Shown: positions 50,301 through 62,300 of the stretch, piece after piece
Layout: each line of letters begins with the position of its first letter
Position numbering within the stretch: the first letter of the stretch is position 1
Assembly: GCA_961205875.1 (NCBI GenBank)
Contig: OY540822.1
Coordinates: forward strand, 16,742,501-16,806,500
Length of the DNA stretch: 64,000 nucleotides
Reading direction: 5' to 3'
Origin: Sialis fuliginosa
Taxonomy: Eukaryota; Arthropoda; Insecta; Megaloptera; Sialidae
The notes under the pieces: generated by a model
The model's input: the letters and a program-made list of their open reading frames with translations, nothing else
Told to the model about the DNA's origin: nothing
The model's database searches: none
Program-made: the position numbers and the translations under genes

Positions 50301-53300
50301 ATTTTATCGCTCCGAATCGCAAAATTAGGGTGCCTATCGTGTAGGAAATCGACCGCCGGTCACTTGTTGTCCAGTGCAAAATCTCTCTGCGGGCCGCCGT
50401 TTACGTGTTAATGGGCTTTTAATTTTATCGCACCGAATCGTAAAATTAGGGTGTCTATCGTGTAGGAAATCGGCCGCCGGTCACTTGTTGTCCAGTGCAA
50501 AATCTCTCTGCGGGCCGCCGTTTACGTGTTAATGGGCTTTTAATTTTATCGCTCCGAATCGCAAAATTAGGGTGTCTATCGTGTAGGAAATCGGCCGCCG
50601 GTCACTTGTTGTCCAGTGCAAAATCTCTCTGCGGGCCGCCGTTTACGTGTTAATGGGCTTTTAATTTTATCGCACCGAATCGTAAAATTAGGGTGTCTAT
50701 CGTGTAGGAAATCGGCCGCCGGTCACTTGTTGTCCAGTGCAAAATCTCTCTGCGGGCCGCCGTTTACGTGTTAATGGGCTTTTAATTTTATCGCTCCGAA
50801 TCGCAAAATTAGGGTGTCTATCGTGTAGGAAATCGGCCGCCGGTCACTTGTTGTCCAGTGCAAAATCTCTCTGCGGGCCGCCGTTTACGTGTTAATGGGC
50901 TTTTAATTTTATCGCTCCGAATCGTAAAATTAGGGTGTCTATCGTGTAGGAAATCGGCCGCCGGTCACTTGTTGTCCAGTGCAAAATCTCTCTGCGGGCC
51001 GCCGTTTACGTGTTAATGGGCTTTTAATTTTATCGCTCCGAATCGTAAAATTAGGGTGTCTATCGTGTAGGAAATCGACCGCCGGTCACTTGTTGTCCAG
51101 TGCAAAATCTCTCTGCGGGCCGCCGTTTACGTGTTAATGGGCTTTTAATTTTATCGCACCGAATCGTAAAATTAGGGTGTCTATCGTGTAGGAAATCGGC
51201 CGCCGGTCACTTGTTGTTCAGTGCAAAATCTCTCTGCGGGCCGCCGTTTACGTGTTAATGGGCTTTTAATTTTATCGCTCCGAATCGTAAAATTAGGGTG
51301 TCTATCGTGTAGGAAATCGGCCGCCGGTCACTTGTTGTCCAGTGCAAAATCTCTCTGCGGGCCGCCGTTTACGTGTTAATGGGCTTTTAATTTTATCGCA
51401 CCGAATCGTAAAATTAGGGTGTCTATCGTGTAGGAAATCGGCCGCCGGTCACTTGTTGTCCAGTGCAAAATCTCTCTGCGGGCCGCCGTTTACGTGTTAA
51501 TGGGCTTTTAATTTTATCGCACCGAATCGTAAAATTAGGGTGTCTATCGTGTAGGAAATCGGCCGCCGGTCACTTGTTGTCCAGTGCAAAATCTCTCTGC
51601 GGGCCGCCGTTTACGTGTTAATGGGCTTTTAATTTTATCGCTCCGAATCGTAAAATTAGGGTGTCTATCGTGTAGGAAATCGGCCGCCGGTCACTTGTTG
51701 TCCAGTGCAAAATCTCTCTGCGGGCCGCCGTTTACGTGTTAATGGGCTTTTAATTTTATCGCTCCGAATCGTAAAATTAGGGTGTCTATCGTGTAGGAAA
51801 TCGACCGCCGGTCACTTGTTGTCCAGTGCAAAATCTCTCTGCGGGCCGCCGTTTACGAGTTAATGGGCTTTTAATTTTATCGCACCGAATCGTAAAATTA
51901 GGGTGTCTATCGTGTAGGAAATCGGCCGCCGGTCACTTGTTGTTCAGTGCAAAATCTCTCTGCGGGCCGCCGTTTACGTGTTAATGGGCTTTTAATTTTA
52001 TCGCTCCGAATCGCAAAATTAGGGTGTCTATCGTGTAGGAAATCGGCCGCCGGTCACTTGTTGTCTAGTGCAAAATCTCTCTGCGGGCCGTCGTTTACGT
52101 GTTAATGGGCTTTTAATTTTATCGCACCGAATCGTAAAATTAGGGTGTCTATCGTGTAGGAAATCGACCGCCGGTCACTTGTTGTCCAGTGCAAAATCTC
52201 TCTGCGGGCCGCCGTTTACGTGTTAATGGGCTTTTAATTTTATCACTCCGAATCGCAAAATTAGGGTGTCTATCGTGTAGGAAATCGGCCGCCGGTCACT
52301 TGTTGTCCAGTGCAAAATCTCTCTGCGGGCCGCCGTTTACGTGTTAATGGGCTTTTAATTTTATCGCTCCGAATCGCGAAATTAGGGTGTCTATCGTGTA
52401 GGAAATCGACCGCCGGTCACTTGTTGTCCAGTGCAAAATCTCTCTGCGGGCCGCCGTTTACGTGTTAATGGGCTTTTAATTTTATCGCTCCGAATCGCAA
52501 AATTAGGGTGTCTATCGTGTAGGAAATCGACCGCCGGTCACTTGTTGTCCAGTGCAAAATCTCTCTGCGGGCCGCCGTTTACGTGTTAATGGGCTTTTAA
52601 TTTTATCGCACCGAATCGTAAAATTAGGGTGTCTATCGTGTAGGAAATCGGCCGCCGGTCACTTGTTGTCCAGTGCAAAATCTCTCTGCGGGCCGCCGTT
52701 TACGTGTTAATGGGCTTTTAATTTTATCGCTCCGAATCGTAAAACTAGGGTGTCTATCGTGTAGGAAATCGGCCGCCGGTCACTTGTTGTCCAGTGCAAA
52801 ATCTCTCTGCGGGCCGCCGTTTACGTGTTAATGGGCTTTTAATTTTATCGCACCGAATCGTAAAATTAGGGTGTCTATCGTGTAGGAAATCGGCCGCCGG
52901 TCACTTGTTGTCCAGTGCAAAATCTCTCTGCGGGCCGCCGTTTACGTGTTAATGGGCTTTTAATTTTATCACTCCGAATCGCAAAATTAGGGTGTCTATC
53001 GTGTAGGAAATCGGCCGCCGGTCACTTGTTGTCCAGTGCAAAATCTCTCTGCGGGCCGCCGTTTACGTGTTAATGGGCTTTTAATTTTATCGCACCGAAT
53101 CGTAAAATTAGGGTGTCTATCGTGTAGGAAATCGGCCGCCGGTCACTTGTTGTCCAGTGCAAAATCTCTCTGCGGGCCGCCGTTTACGTGTTAATGGGCT
53201 TTTAATTTTATCGCTCCGAATCGTAAAATTAGGGTGTCTATCGTGTAGGAAATCGGCCGCCGGTCACTTGTTGTCCAGTGCAAAATCTCTCTGCGGGCCG

Positions 53301-56300
53301 CCGTTTACGTGTTAATGGGCTTTTAATTTTATCGCTCCGAATCGCAAAATTAGGGTGTCTATCGTGTAGGAAATCGACCGCCGGTCACTTGTTGTCCAGT
53401 GCAAAATCTCTCTGCGGGCCGCCGTTTACGTGTTAATGGGCTTTTAATTTTATCGCACCGAATCGTAAAATTAGGGTGTCTATCGTGTAGGAAATCGGCC
53501 GCCGGTCACTTGTTGTCTAGTGCAAAATCTCTCTGCGGGCCGCCGTTTACGTGTTAATGGGCTTTTAATTTTATCGCACCGAATCGTAAAATTAGGGTGT
53601 CTATCGTGTAGGAAATCGGCCGCCGGTCACTTGTTGTCCAGTGCAAAATCTCTCTGCGGGCCGCCGTTTACGTGTTAATGGGCTTTTAATTTTATCGCTC
53701 CGAATCGTAAAATTAGGGTGTCTATCGTGTAGGAAATCGGCCGCCGGTCACTTGTTGTCCAGTGCAAAATCTCTCTGCGGGCCGCCGTTTACGTGTTAAT
53801 GGGCTTTTAATTTTATCGCTCCGAATCGTAAAATTAGGGTGTCTATCGTGTAGGAAATCGACCGCCGGTCACTTGTTGTCCAGTGCAAAATCTCTCTGCG
53901 GGCCGCCGTTTACGTGTTAATGGGCTTTTAATTTTATCGCACCGAATCGTAAAATTAGGGTGTCTATCGTGTAGGAAATCGGCCGCCGGTCACTTGTTGT
54001 CTAGTGCAAAATCTCTCTGCGGGCCGCCGTTTACGTGTTAATGGGCTTTTAATTTTATCGCTCCGAATCGCAAAATTAGGGTGTCTATCGTGTAGGAAAT
54101 CGGCCGCCGGTCACTTGTTGTCCAGTGCAAAATCTATCTGCGGGCCGCCGTTTACGTGTTAATGGGCTTTTAATTTTATCGCTCCGAATCGCAAAATTAG
54201 GGTGTCTATCGTGTAGGAAATCGGCCGCCGGTCACTTGTTGTCTAGTGCAAAATCTCTCTGCAGGCCGTCGTTTACGTGTTAATGGGCTTTTAATTTTAT
54301 CGCACCGAATCGTAAAATTAGGGTGTCTATCGTGTAGGAAATCGACCGCCGGTCACTTGTTGTCCAGTGCAAAATCTCTCTGCGGGCCGCCGTTTACGTG
54401 TTAATGGGCTTTTAATTTTATCACTCCGAATCGCAAAATTAGGGTGTCTATCGTGTAGGAAATCGGCCGCCGGTCACTTGTTGTCCAGTGCAAAATCTCT
54501 CTGCGGGCCGCCGTTTACGTGTTAATGGGCTTTTAATTTTATCGCTCCGAATCGCGAAATTAGGGTGTCTATCGTGTAGGAAATCGACCGCCGGTCACTT
54601 GTTGTCCAGTGCAAAATCTCTCTGCGGGCCGCCGTTTACGTGTTAATGGGCTTTTAATTTTATCGCTCCGAATCGCAAAATTAGGGTGTCTATCGTGTAG
54701 GAAATCGACCGCCGGTCACTTGTTGTCCAGTGCAAAATCTCTCTGCGGGCCGCCGTTTACGTGTTAATGGGCTTTTAATTTTATCGCACCGAATCGTAAA
54801 ATTAGGGTGTCTATCGTGTAGGAAATCGGCCGCCGGTCACTTGTTGTCCAGTGCAAAATCTCTCTGCGGGCCGCCGTTTACGTGTTAATGGGCTTTTAAT
54901 TTTATCGCTCCGAATCGTAAAATTAGGGTGTCTATCGTGTAGGAAATCGGCCGCCGGTCACTTGTTGTCCAGTGCAAAATCTCTCTGCGGGCCGCCGTTT
55001 ACGTGTTAATGGGCTTTTAATTTTATCGCACCGAATCGTAAAATTAGGGTGTCTATCGTGTAGGAAATCGGCCGCCGGTCACTTGTTGTCCAGTGCAAAA
55101 TCTCTCTGCGGGCCGCCGTTTACGTGTTAATGGGCTTTTAATTTTATCACTCCGAATCGCAAAATTAGGGTGTCTATCGTGTAGGAAATCGGCCGCCGGT
55201 CACTTGTTGTCCAGTGCAAAATCTCTCTGCGGGCCGCCGTTTACGTGTTAATGGGCTTTTAATTTTATCGCACCGAATCGTAAAATTAGGGTGTCTATCG
55301 TGTAGGAAATCGGCCGCCGGTCACTTGTTGTCCAGTGCAAAATCTCTCTGCGGGCCGCCGTTTACGTGTTAATGGGCTTTTAATTTTATCGCTCCGAATC
55401 GTAAAATTAGGGTGTCTATCGTGTAGGAAATCGGCCGCCGGTCACTTGTTGTCCAGTGCAAAATCTCTCTGCGGGCCGCCGTTTACGTGTTAATGGGCTT
55501 TTAATTTTATCGCTCCGAATCGTAAAATTAGGGTGTCTATCGTGTAGGAAATCGACCGCCGGTCACTTGTTGTCCAGTGCAAAATCTCTCTGCGGGCCGC
55601 CGTTTACGTGTTAACGGGCTTTTAATTTTATCGCACCGAATCGTAAAATTAGGGTGTCTATCGTGTAGGAAATCGGCCGCCGGTCACTTGTTGTCTAGTG
55701 CAAAATCTCTCTGCGGGCCGCCGTTTACGTGTTAATGGGCTTTTAATTTTATCGCTCCGAATCGCAAAATTAGGGTGTCTATCGTGTAGGAAATCGGCCG
55801 CCGGTCACTTGTTGTCCAGTGCAAAATCTATCTGCGGGCCGCCGTTTACGTGTTAATGGGCTTTTAATTTTATCGCTCCGAATCGCGAAATTAGGGTGTC
55901 TATCGTGTAGGAAATCGGCCGCCGGTCATTTGTTGTCCAGTGCAAAATCTCTCTGCGGGCCGCCGTTTACGTGTTAATGGGCTTTTAATTTTATCGCTCC
56001 GAATCGTAAAATTAGGGTGTCTATCGTGTAGGAAATCGGCCGCCGGTCACTTGTTGTCCAGTGCAAAATCTCTCTGCGGGCCGCCGTTTACGTGTTAATG
56101 GGCTTTTAATTTTATCGCTCCGAATCGTAAAATTAGGGTGTCTATCGTGTAGGAAATCGGCCGCCGGTCACTTGTTGTCCAGTGCAAAATCTCTCTGCGG
56201 GCCGCCGTTTACGTGTTAATGGGCTTTTAATTTTATCGCTCCGAATCGTAAAATTAGGGTGTCTATCGTGTAGGAAATCGGCCGCCGGTCACTTGTTGTC

Positions 56301-59300
56301 CAGTGCAAAATCTCTCTGCGGGCCGCCGTTTACGTGTAAAGGGCTTTTAATTTTATCGCTCCGAATCGTAAAATTAGGGTGTCTATCGTGTAGGAAATCG
56401 GCCGCCGGTCACTTGTTGTCCAGTGCAAAATCTCTCTGCGGGCCGCCGTTTACGTGTTAATGGGCTTTTAATTTTATCGCACCGAATCGTAAAATTAGGG
56501 TATCTATCGTGTAGGAAATCGGCCGCCGGTCACTTGTTGTCCAGTGCAAAATCTCTCTGCGGGCCGCCGTTTACGTGTTAATGGGCTTTTAATTTTATCG
56601 CTCCGAATCGTAAAATTAGGGTGTCTATCGTGTAGGAAATCGGCCGCCGGTCACTTGTTGTCCAGTGCAAAATCTCTCTGCGGGCCGCCGTTTACGTGTT
56701 AATGGGCTTTTAATTTTATCGCACCGAATCGTAAAATTAGGGTGTCTATCGTGTAGGAAATCGGCCGCCGGTCACTTGTTGTCCAGTGCAAAATCTCTCT
56801 GCGGGCCGCCGTTTACGTGTTAATGGGCTTTTAATTTTATCTCTCCGAATCGCGAAATTAGGGTGTCTATCGTGTAGGAAATCGGCCGCCGGTCACTTGT
56901 TGTCCAGTGCAAAATCTCTCTGCGGGCCGCCGTTTACGTGTTAATGGGCTTTTAATTTTATCGCTCCGAATCGTAAAATTAGGGTGTCTATCGTGTAGGA
57001 AATCGGCCGCCGGTCACTTGTTGTCCAGTGCAAAATCTCTCTGCGGGCCGCCGTTTACGTGTTAATGGGCTTTTAATTTTATCGCTCCGAATCGTAAAAT
57101 TAGGGTGTCTATCGTGTAGGAAATCGGCCGCCGGTCACTTGTTGTCCAGTGCAAAATCTCTCTGCGGGCCGCCGTTTACGTGTTAATGGGCTTTTAATTT
57201 TATCGCTCCGAATCGTAAAATTAGGGTGTCTATCGTGTAGGAAATCGACCGCCGGTCACTTGTTGTCCAGTGCAAAATCTCTCTGCGGGCCGCCGTTTAC
57301 GTGTTAATGGGCTTTTAATTTTATCGCACCGAATCGTAAAATTAGGGTGTCTATCGTGTAGGAAATCGGCCGCCGGTCACTTGTTGTCTAGTGCAAAATC
57401 TCTCTGCGGGCCGCCGTTTACGTGTTAATGGGCTTTTAATTTTATCGCTCCGAATCGCAAAATTAGGGTGTCTATCGTGTAGGAAATCGGCCGCCGGTCA
57501 CTTGTTGTCCAGTGCAAAATCTCTCTGCGGGCCGCCGTTTACGTGTTAATGGGCTTTTAATTTTATCGCTCCGAATCGCAAAATTAGGGTGTCTATCGTG
57601 TAGGAAATCGACCGCCGGTCACTTGTTGTCCAGTGCAAAATCTCTCTGCGGGCCGCCGTTTACGTGTTAATGGGCTTTTAATTTTATCGCACCGAATCGT
57701 AAAATTAGGGTGTCTATCGTGTAGGAAATCGGCCGCCGGTCACTTGTTGTCCAGTGCAAAATCTCTCTGCGGGCCGCCGTTTACGTGTTAATGGGCTTTT
57801 AATTTTATCGCTCCGAATCGTAAAATTAGGGTGTCTATCGTGTAGGAAATCGGCCGCCGGTCACTTGTTGTCCAGTGCAAAATCTCTCTGCGGGCCGCCG
57901 TTTACGTGTTAATGGGCTTTTAATTTTATCGCTCCGAATCGTAAAATTAGGGTGTCTATCGTGTAGGAAATCGGCCGCCGGTCACTTGTTGTCCAGTGCA
58001 AAATCTCTCTGCGGGCCGCCGTTTACGTGTTAATGGGCTTTTAATTTTATCGCTCCGAATCGTAAAATTAGGGTGTCTATCGTGTAGGAAATCGACCGCC
58101 GGTCACTTGTTGTCCAGTGCAAAATCTCTCTGCGGGCCGCCGTTTACGTGTTAATGGGCTTTTAATTTTATCGCACCGAATCGTAAAATTAGGGTGTCTA
58201 TCGTGTAGGAAATCGGCCGCCGGTCACTTGTTGTCCAGTGCAAAATCTATCTGCGGGCCGCCGTTTACGTGTTAATGGGCTTTTAATTTTATCGCTCCGA
58301 ATCGCAAAATTAGGGTGTCTATCGTGTAGGAAATCGACCGCCGGTCACTTGTTGTCCAGTGCAAAATCTCTCTGCGGGCCGCCGTTTACGTGTTAATGGG
58401 CTTTTAATTTTATCGCACCGAATCGTAAAATTAGGGTGTCTATCGTGTAGGAAATCGGCCGCCGGTCACTTGTTGTCCAGTGCAAAATCTCTCTGCGGGC
58501 CGCCGTTTACGTGTTAATGGGCTTTTAATTTTATCGCTCCGAATCGTAAAATTAGGGTGTCTATCGTGTAGGAAATCGGCCGCCGGTCACTTGTTGTCCA
58601 GTGCAAAATCTCTCTGCGGGCCGCCGTTTACGTGTTAATGGGCTTTTAATTTTATCGCTCCGAATCGTAAAATTAGGGTGTCTATCGTGTAGGAAATCGG
58701 CCGCCGGTCACTTGTTGTCCAGTGCAAAATCTCTCTGCGGGCCGCCGTTTACGTGTTAATGGGCTTTTAATTTTATCGCTCCGAATCGTAAAATTAGGGT
58801 GTCTATCGTGTAGGAAATCGACCGCCGGTCACTTGTTGTCCAGTGCAAAATCTCTCTGCGGGCCGCCGTTTACGTGTTAATGGGCTTTTAATTTTATCGC
58901 ACCGAATCGTAAAATTAGGGTGTCTATCGTGTAGGAAATCGGCCGCCGGTCACTTGTTGTCTAGTGCAAAATCTCTCTGCGGGCCGCCGTTTACGTGTTA
59001 ATGGGCTTTTAATTTTATCGCTCCGAATCGCAAAATTAGGGTGTCTATCGTGTAGGAAATCGGCCGCCGGTCACTTGTTGTCCAGTGCAAAATCTCTCTG
59101 CGGGCCGCCGTTTACGTGTTAATGGGCTTTTAATTTTATCGCTCCGAATCGCAAAATTAGGGTGTCTATCGTGTAGGAAATCGACCGCCGGTCACTTGTT
59201 GTCCAGTGCAAAATCTCTCTGCGGGCCGCCGTTTACGTGTTAATGGGCTTTTAATTTTATCGCACCGAATCGTAAAATTAGGGTGTCTATCGTGTAGGAA

Positions 59301-62300
59301 ATCGGCCGCCGGTCACTTGTTGTCCAGTGCAAAATCTCTCTGCGGGCCGCCGTTTACGTGTTAATGGGCTTTTAATTTTATCGCTCCGAATCGTAAAATT
59401 AGGGTGTCTATCGTGTAGGAAATCGGCCGCCGGTCACTTGTTGTCCAGTGCAAAATCTCTCTGCGGGCCGCCGTTTACGTGTTAATGGGCTTTTAATTTT
59501 ATCGCTCCGAATCGTAAAATTAGGGTGTCTATCGTGTAGGAAATCGGCCGCCGGTCACTTGTTGTCCAGTGCAAAATCTCTCTGCGGGCCGCCGTTTACG
59601 TGTAAATGGGCTTTTAATTTTAACGCTCCGAATCGTAAAATTAGGGTGTCTATCGTGTAGGAAATCGGCCGCCGGTCACTTGTTGTCCAGTGCAAAATCT
59701 CTCTGCGGGCCGCCGTTTACGTGTTAATGGGCTTTTAATTTTATCGCACCGAATCGTAAAATTAGGGTGTCTATCGTGTAGGAAATCGGCCGCCGGTCAC
59801 TTGTTGTCCAGTGCAAAATCTATCTGCGGGCCGCCGTTTACGTGTTAATGGGCTTTTAATTTTATCGCTCCGAATCGCAAAATTAGGGTGTCTATCGTGT
59901 AGGAAATCGGCCGCCGGTCACTTGTTGTCCAGTGCAAAATCTCTCTGCGGGCCGCCGTTTACGTGTTAATGGGCTTTTAATTTTATCGCTCCGAATCGCA
60001 AAATTAGGGTGTCTATCGTGTAGGAAATCGGCCGCCGGTCACTTGTTGTCCAGTGCAAAATCTCTCTGCGGGCCGCCGTTTACGTGTTAATGGGCTTTTA
60101 ATTTTATCGCACCGAATCGTAAAATTAGGGTGTCTATCGTGTAGGAAATCGGCCGCCGGTCACTTGTTGTCCAGTGCAAAATCTCTCTGCGGGCCGCCGT
60201 TTACGTGTTAATGGGCTTTTAATTTTATCGCTCCGAATCGCAAAATTAGGGTGTCTATCGTGTAGGAAATCGGCCGCCGGTCACTTGTTGTCCAGTGCAA
60301 AATCTCTCTGCGGGCCGCCGTTTACGTGTTAATGGGCTTTTAATTTTATCGCTCCGAATCGTAAAATTAGGGTGTCTATCGTGTAGGAAATCGGCCGCCG
60401 GTCACTTGTTGTCCAGTGCAAAATCTCTCTGCGGGCCGCCGTTTACGTGTTAATGGGCTTTTAATTTTATCGCTCCGAATCGTAAAATTAGGGTGTCTAT
60501 CGTGTAGGAAATCGACCGCCGGTCACTTGTTGTCCAGTGCAAAATCTCTCTGCGGGCCGCCGTTTACGTGTTAATGGGCTTTTAATTTTATCGCACCGAA
60601 TCGTAAAATTAGGGTGTCTATCGTGTAGGAAATCGGCCGCCGGTCACTTGTTGTTCAGTGCAAAATCTCTCTGCGGGCCGCCGTTTACGTGTTAATGGGC
60701 TTTTAATTTTATCGCTCCGAATCGCAAAATTAGGGTGTCTATCGTGTAGGAAATCGGCCGCCGGTCACTTGTTGTCTAGTGCAAAATCTCTCTGCGGGCC
60801 GTCGTTTACGTGTTAATGGGCTTTTAATTTTATCGCACCGAATCGTAAAATTAGGGTGTCTATCGTGTAGGAAATCGACCGCCGGTCACTTGTTGTCCAG
60901 TGCAAAATCTCTCTGCGGGCCGCCGTTTACGTGTTAATGGGCTTTTAATTTTATCACTCCGAATCGCAAAATTAGGGTGTCTATCGTGTAGGAAATCGGC
61001 CGCCGGTCACTTGTTGTCCAGTGCAAAATCTCTCTGCGGGCCGCCGTTTACGTGTTAATGGGCTTTTAATTTTATCGCTCCGAATCGCGAAATTAGGGTG
61101 TCTATCGTGTAGGAAATCGACCGCCGGTCACTTGTTGTCCAGTGCAAAATCTCTCTGCGGGCCGCCGTTTACGTGTTAATGGGCTTTTAATTTTATCGCT
61201 CCGAATCGCAAAATTAGGGTGTCTATCGTGTAGGAAATCGACCGCCGGTCACTTGTTGTCCAGTGCAAAATCTCTCTGCGGGCCGCCGTTTACGTGTTAA
61301 TGGGCTTTTAATTTTATCGCACCGAATCGTAAAATTAGGGTGTCTATCGTGTAGGAAATCGGCCGCCGGTCACTTGTTGTCCAGTGCAAAATCTCTCTGC
61401 GGGCCGCCGTTTACGTGTTAATGGGCTTTTAATTTTATCGCTCCGAATCGTAAAACTAGGGTGTCTATCGTGTAGGAAATCGGCCGCCGGTCACTTGTTG
61501 TCCAGTGCAAAATCTCTCTGCGGGCCGCCGTTTACGTGTTAATGGGCTTTTAATTTTATCGCACCGAATCGTAAAATTAGGGTGTCTATCGTGTAGGAAA
61601 TCGGCCGCCGGTCACTTGTTGTCCAGTGCAAAATCTCTCTGCGGGCCGCCGTTTACGTGTTAATGGGCTTTTAATTTTATCACTCCGAATCGCAAAATTA
61701 GGGTGTCTATCGTGTAGGAAATCGGCCGCCGGTCACTTGTTGTCCAGTGCAAAATCTCTCTGCGGGCCGCCGTTTACGTGTTAATGGGCTTTTAATTTTA
61801 TCGCACCGAATCGTAAAATTAGGGTGTCTATCGTGTAGGAAATCGGCCGCCGGTCACTTGTTGTCCAGTGCAAAATCTCTCTGCGGGCCGCCGTTTACGT
61901 GTTAATGGGCTTTTAATTTTATCGCTCCGAATCGTAAAATTAGGGTGTCTATCGTGTAGGAAATCGGCCGCCGGTCACTTGTTGTCCAGTGCAAAATCTC
62001 TCTGCGGGCCGCCGTTTACGTGTTAATGGGCTTTTAATTTTATCGCTCCGAATCGCAAAATTAGGGTGTCTATCGTGTAGGAAATCGACCGCCGGTCACT
62101 TGTTGTCCAGTGCAAAATCTCTCTGCGGGCCGCCGTTTACGTGTTAATGGGCTTTTAATTTTATCGCACCGAATCGTAAAATTAGGGTGTCTATCGTGTA
62201 GGAAATCGGCCGCCGGTCACTTGTTGTCTAGTGCAAAATCTCTCTGCGGGCCGCCGTTTACGTGTTAATGGGCTTTTAATTTTATCGCACCGAATCGTAA

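Noticed and set aside
56182-59660. Open frames of 70-92 codons within the satellite (56182-56460, 59448-59660)
   Set aside because: They arise where single mutations remove the TAA in GTGTTAATG; the 121-bp period rotates the frame and the rest of the array is closed.
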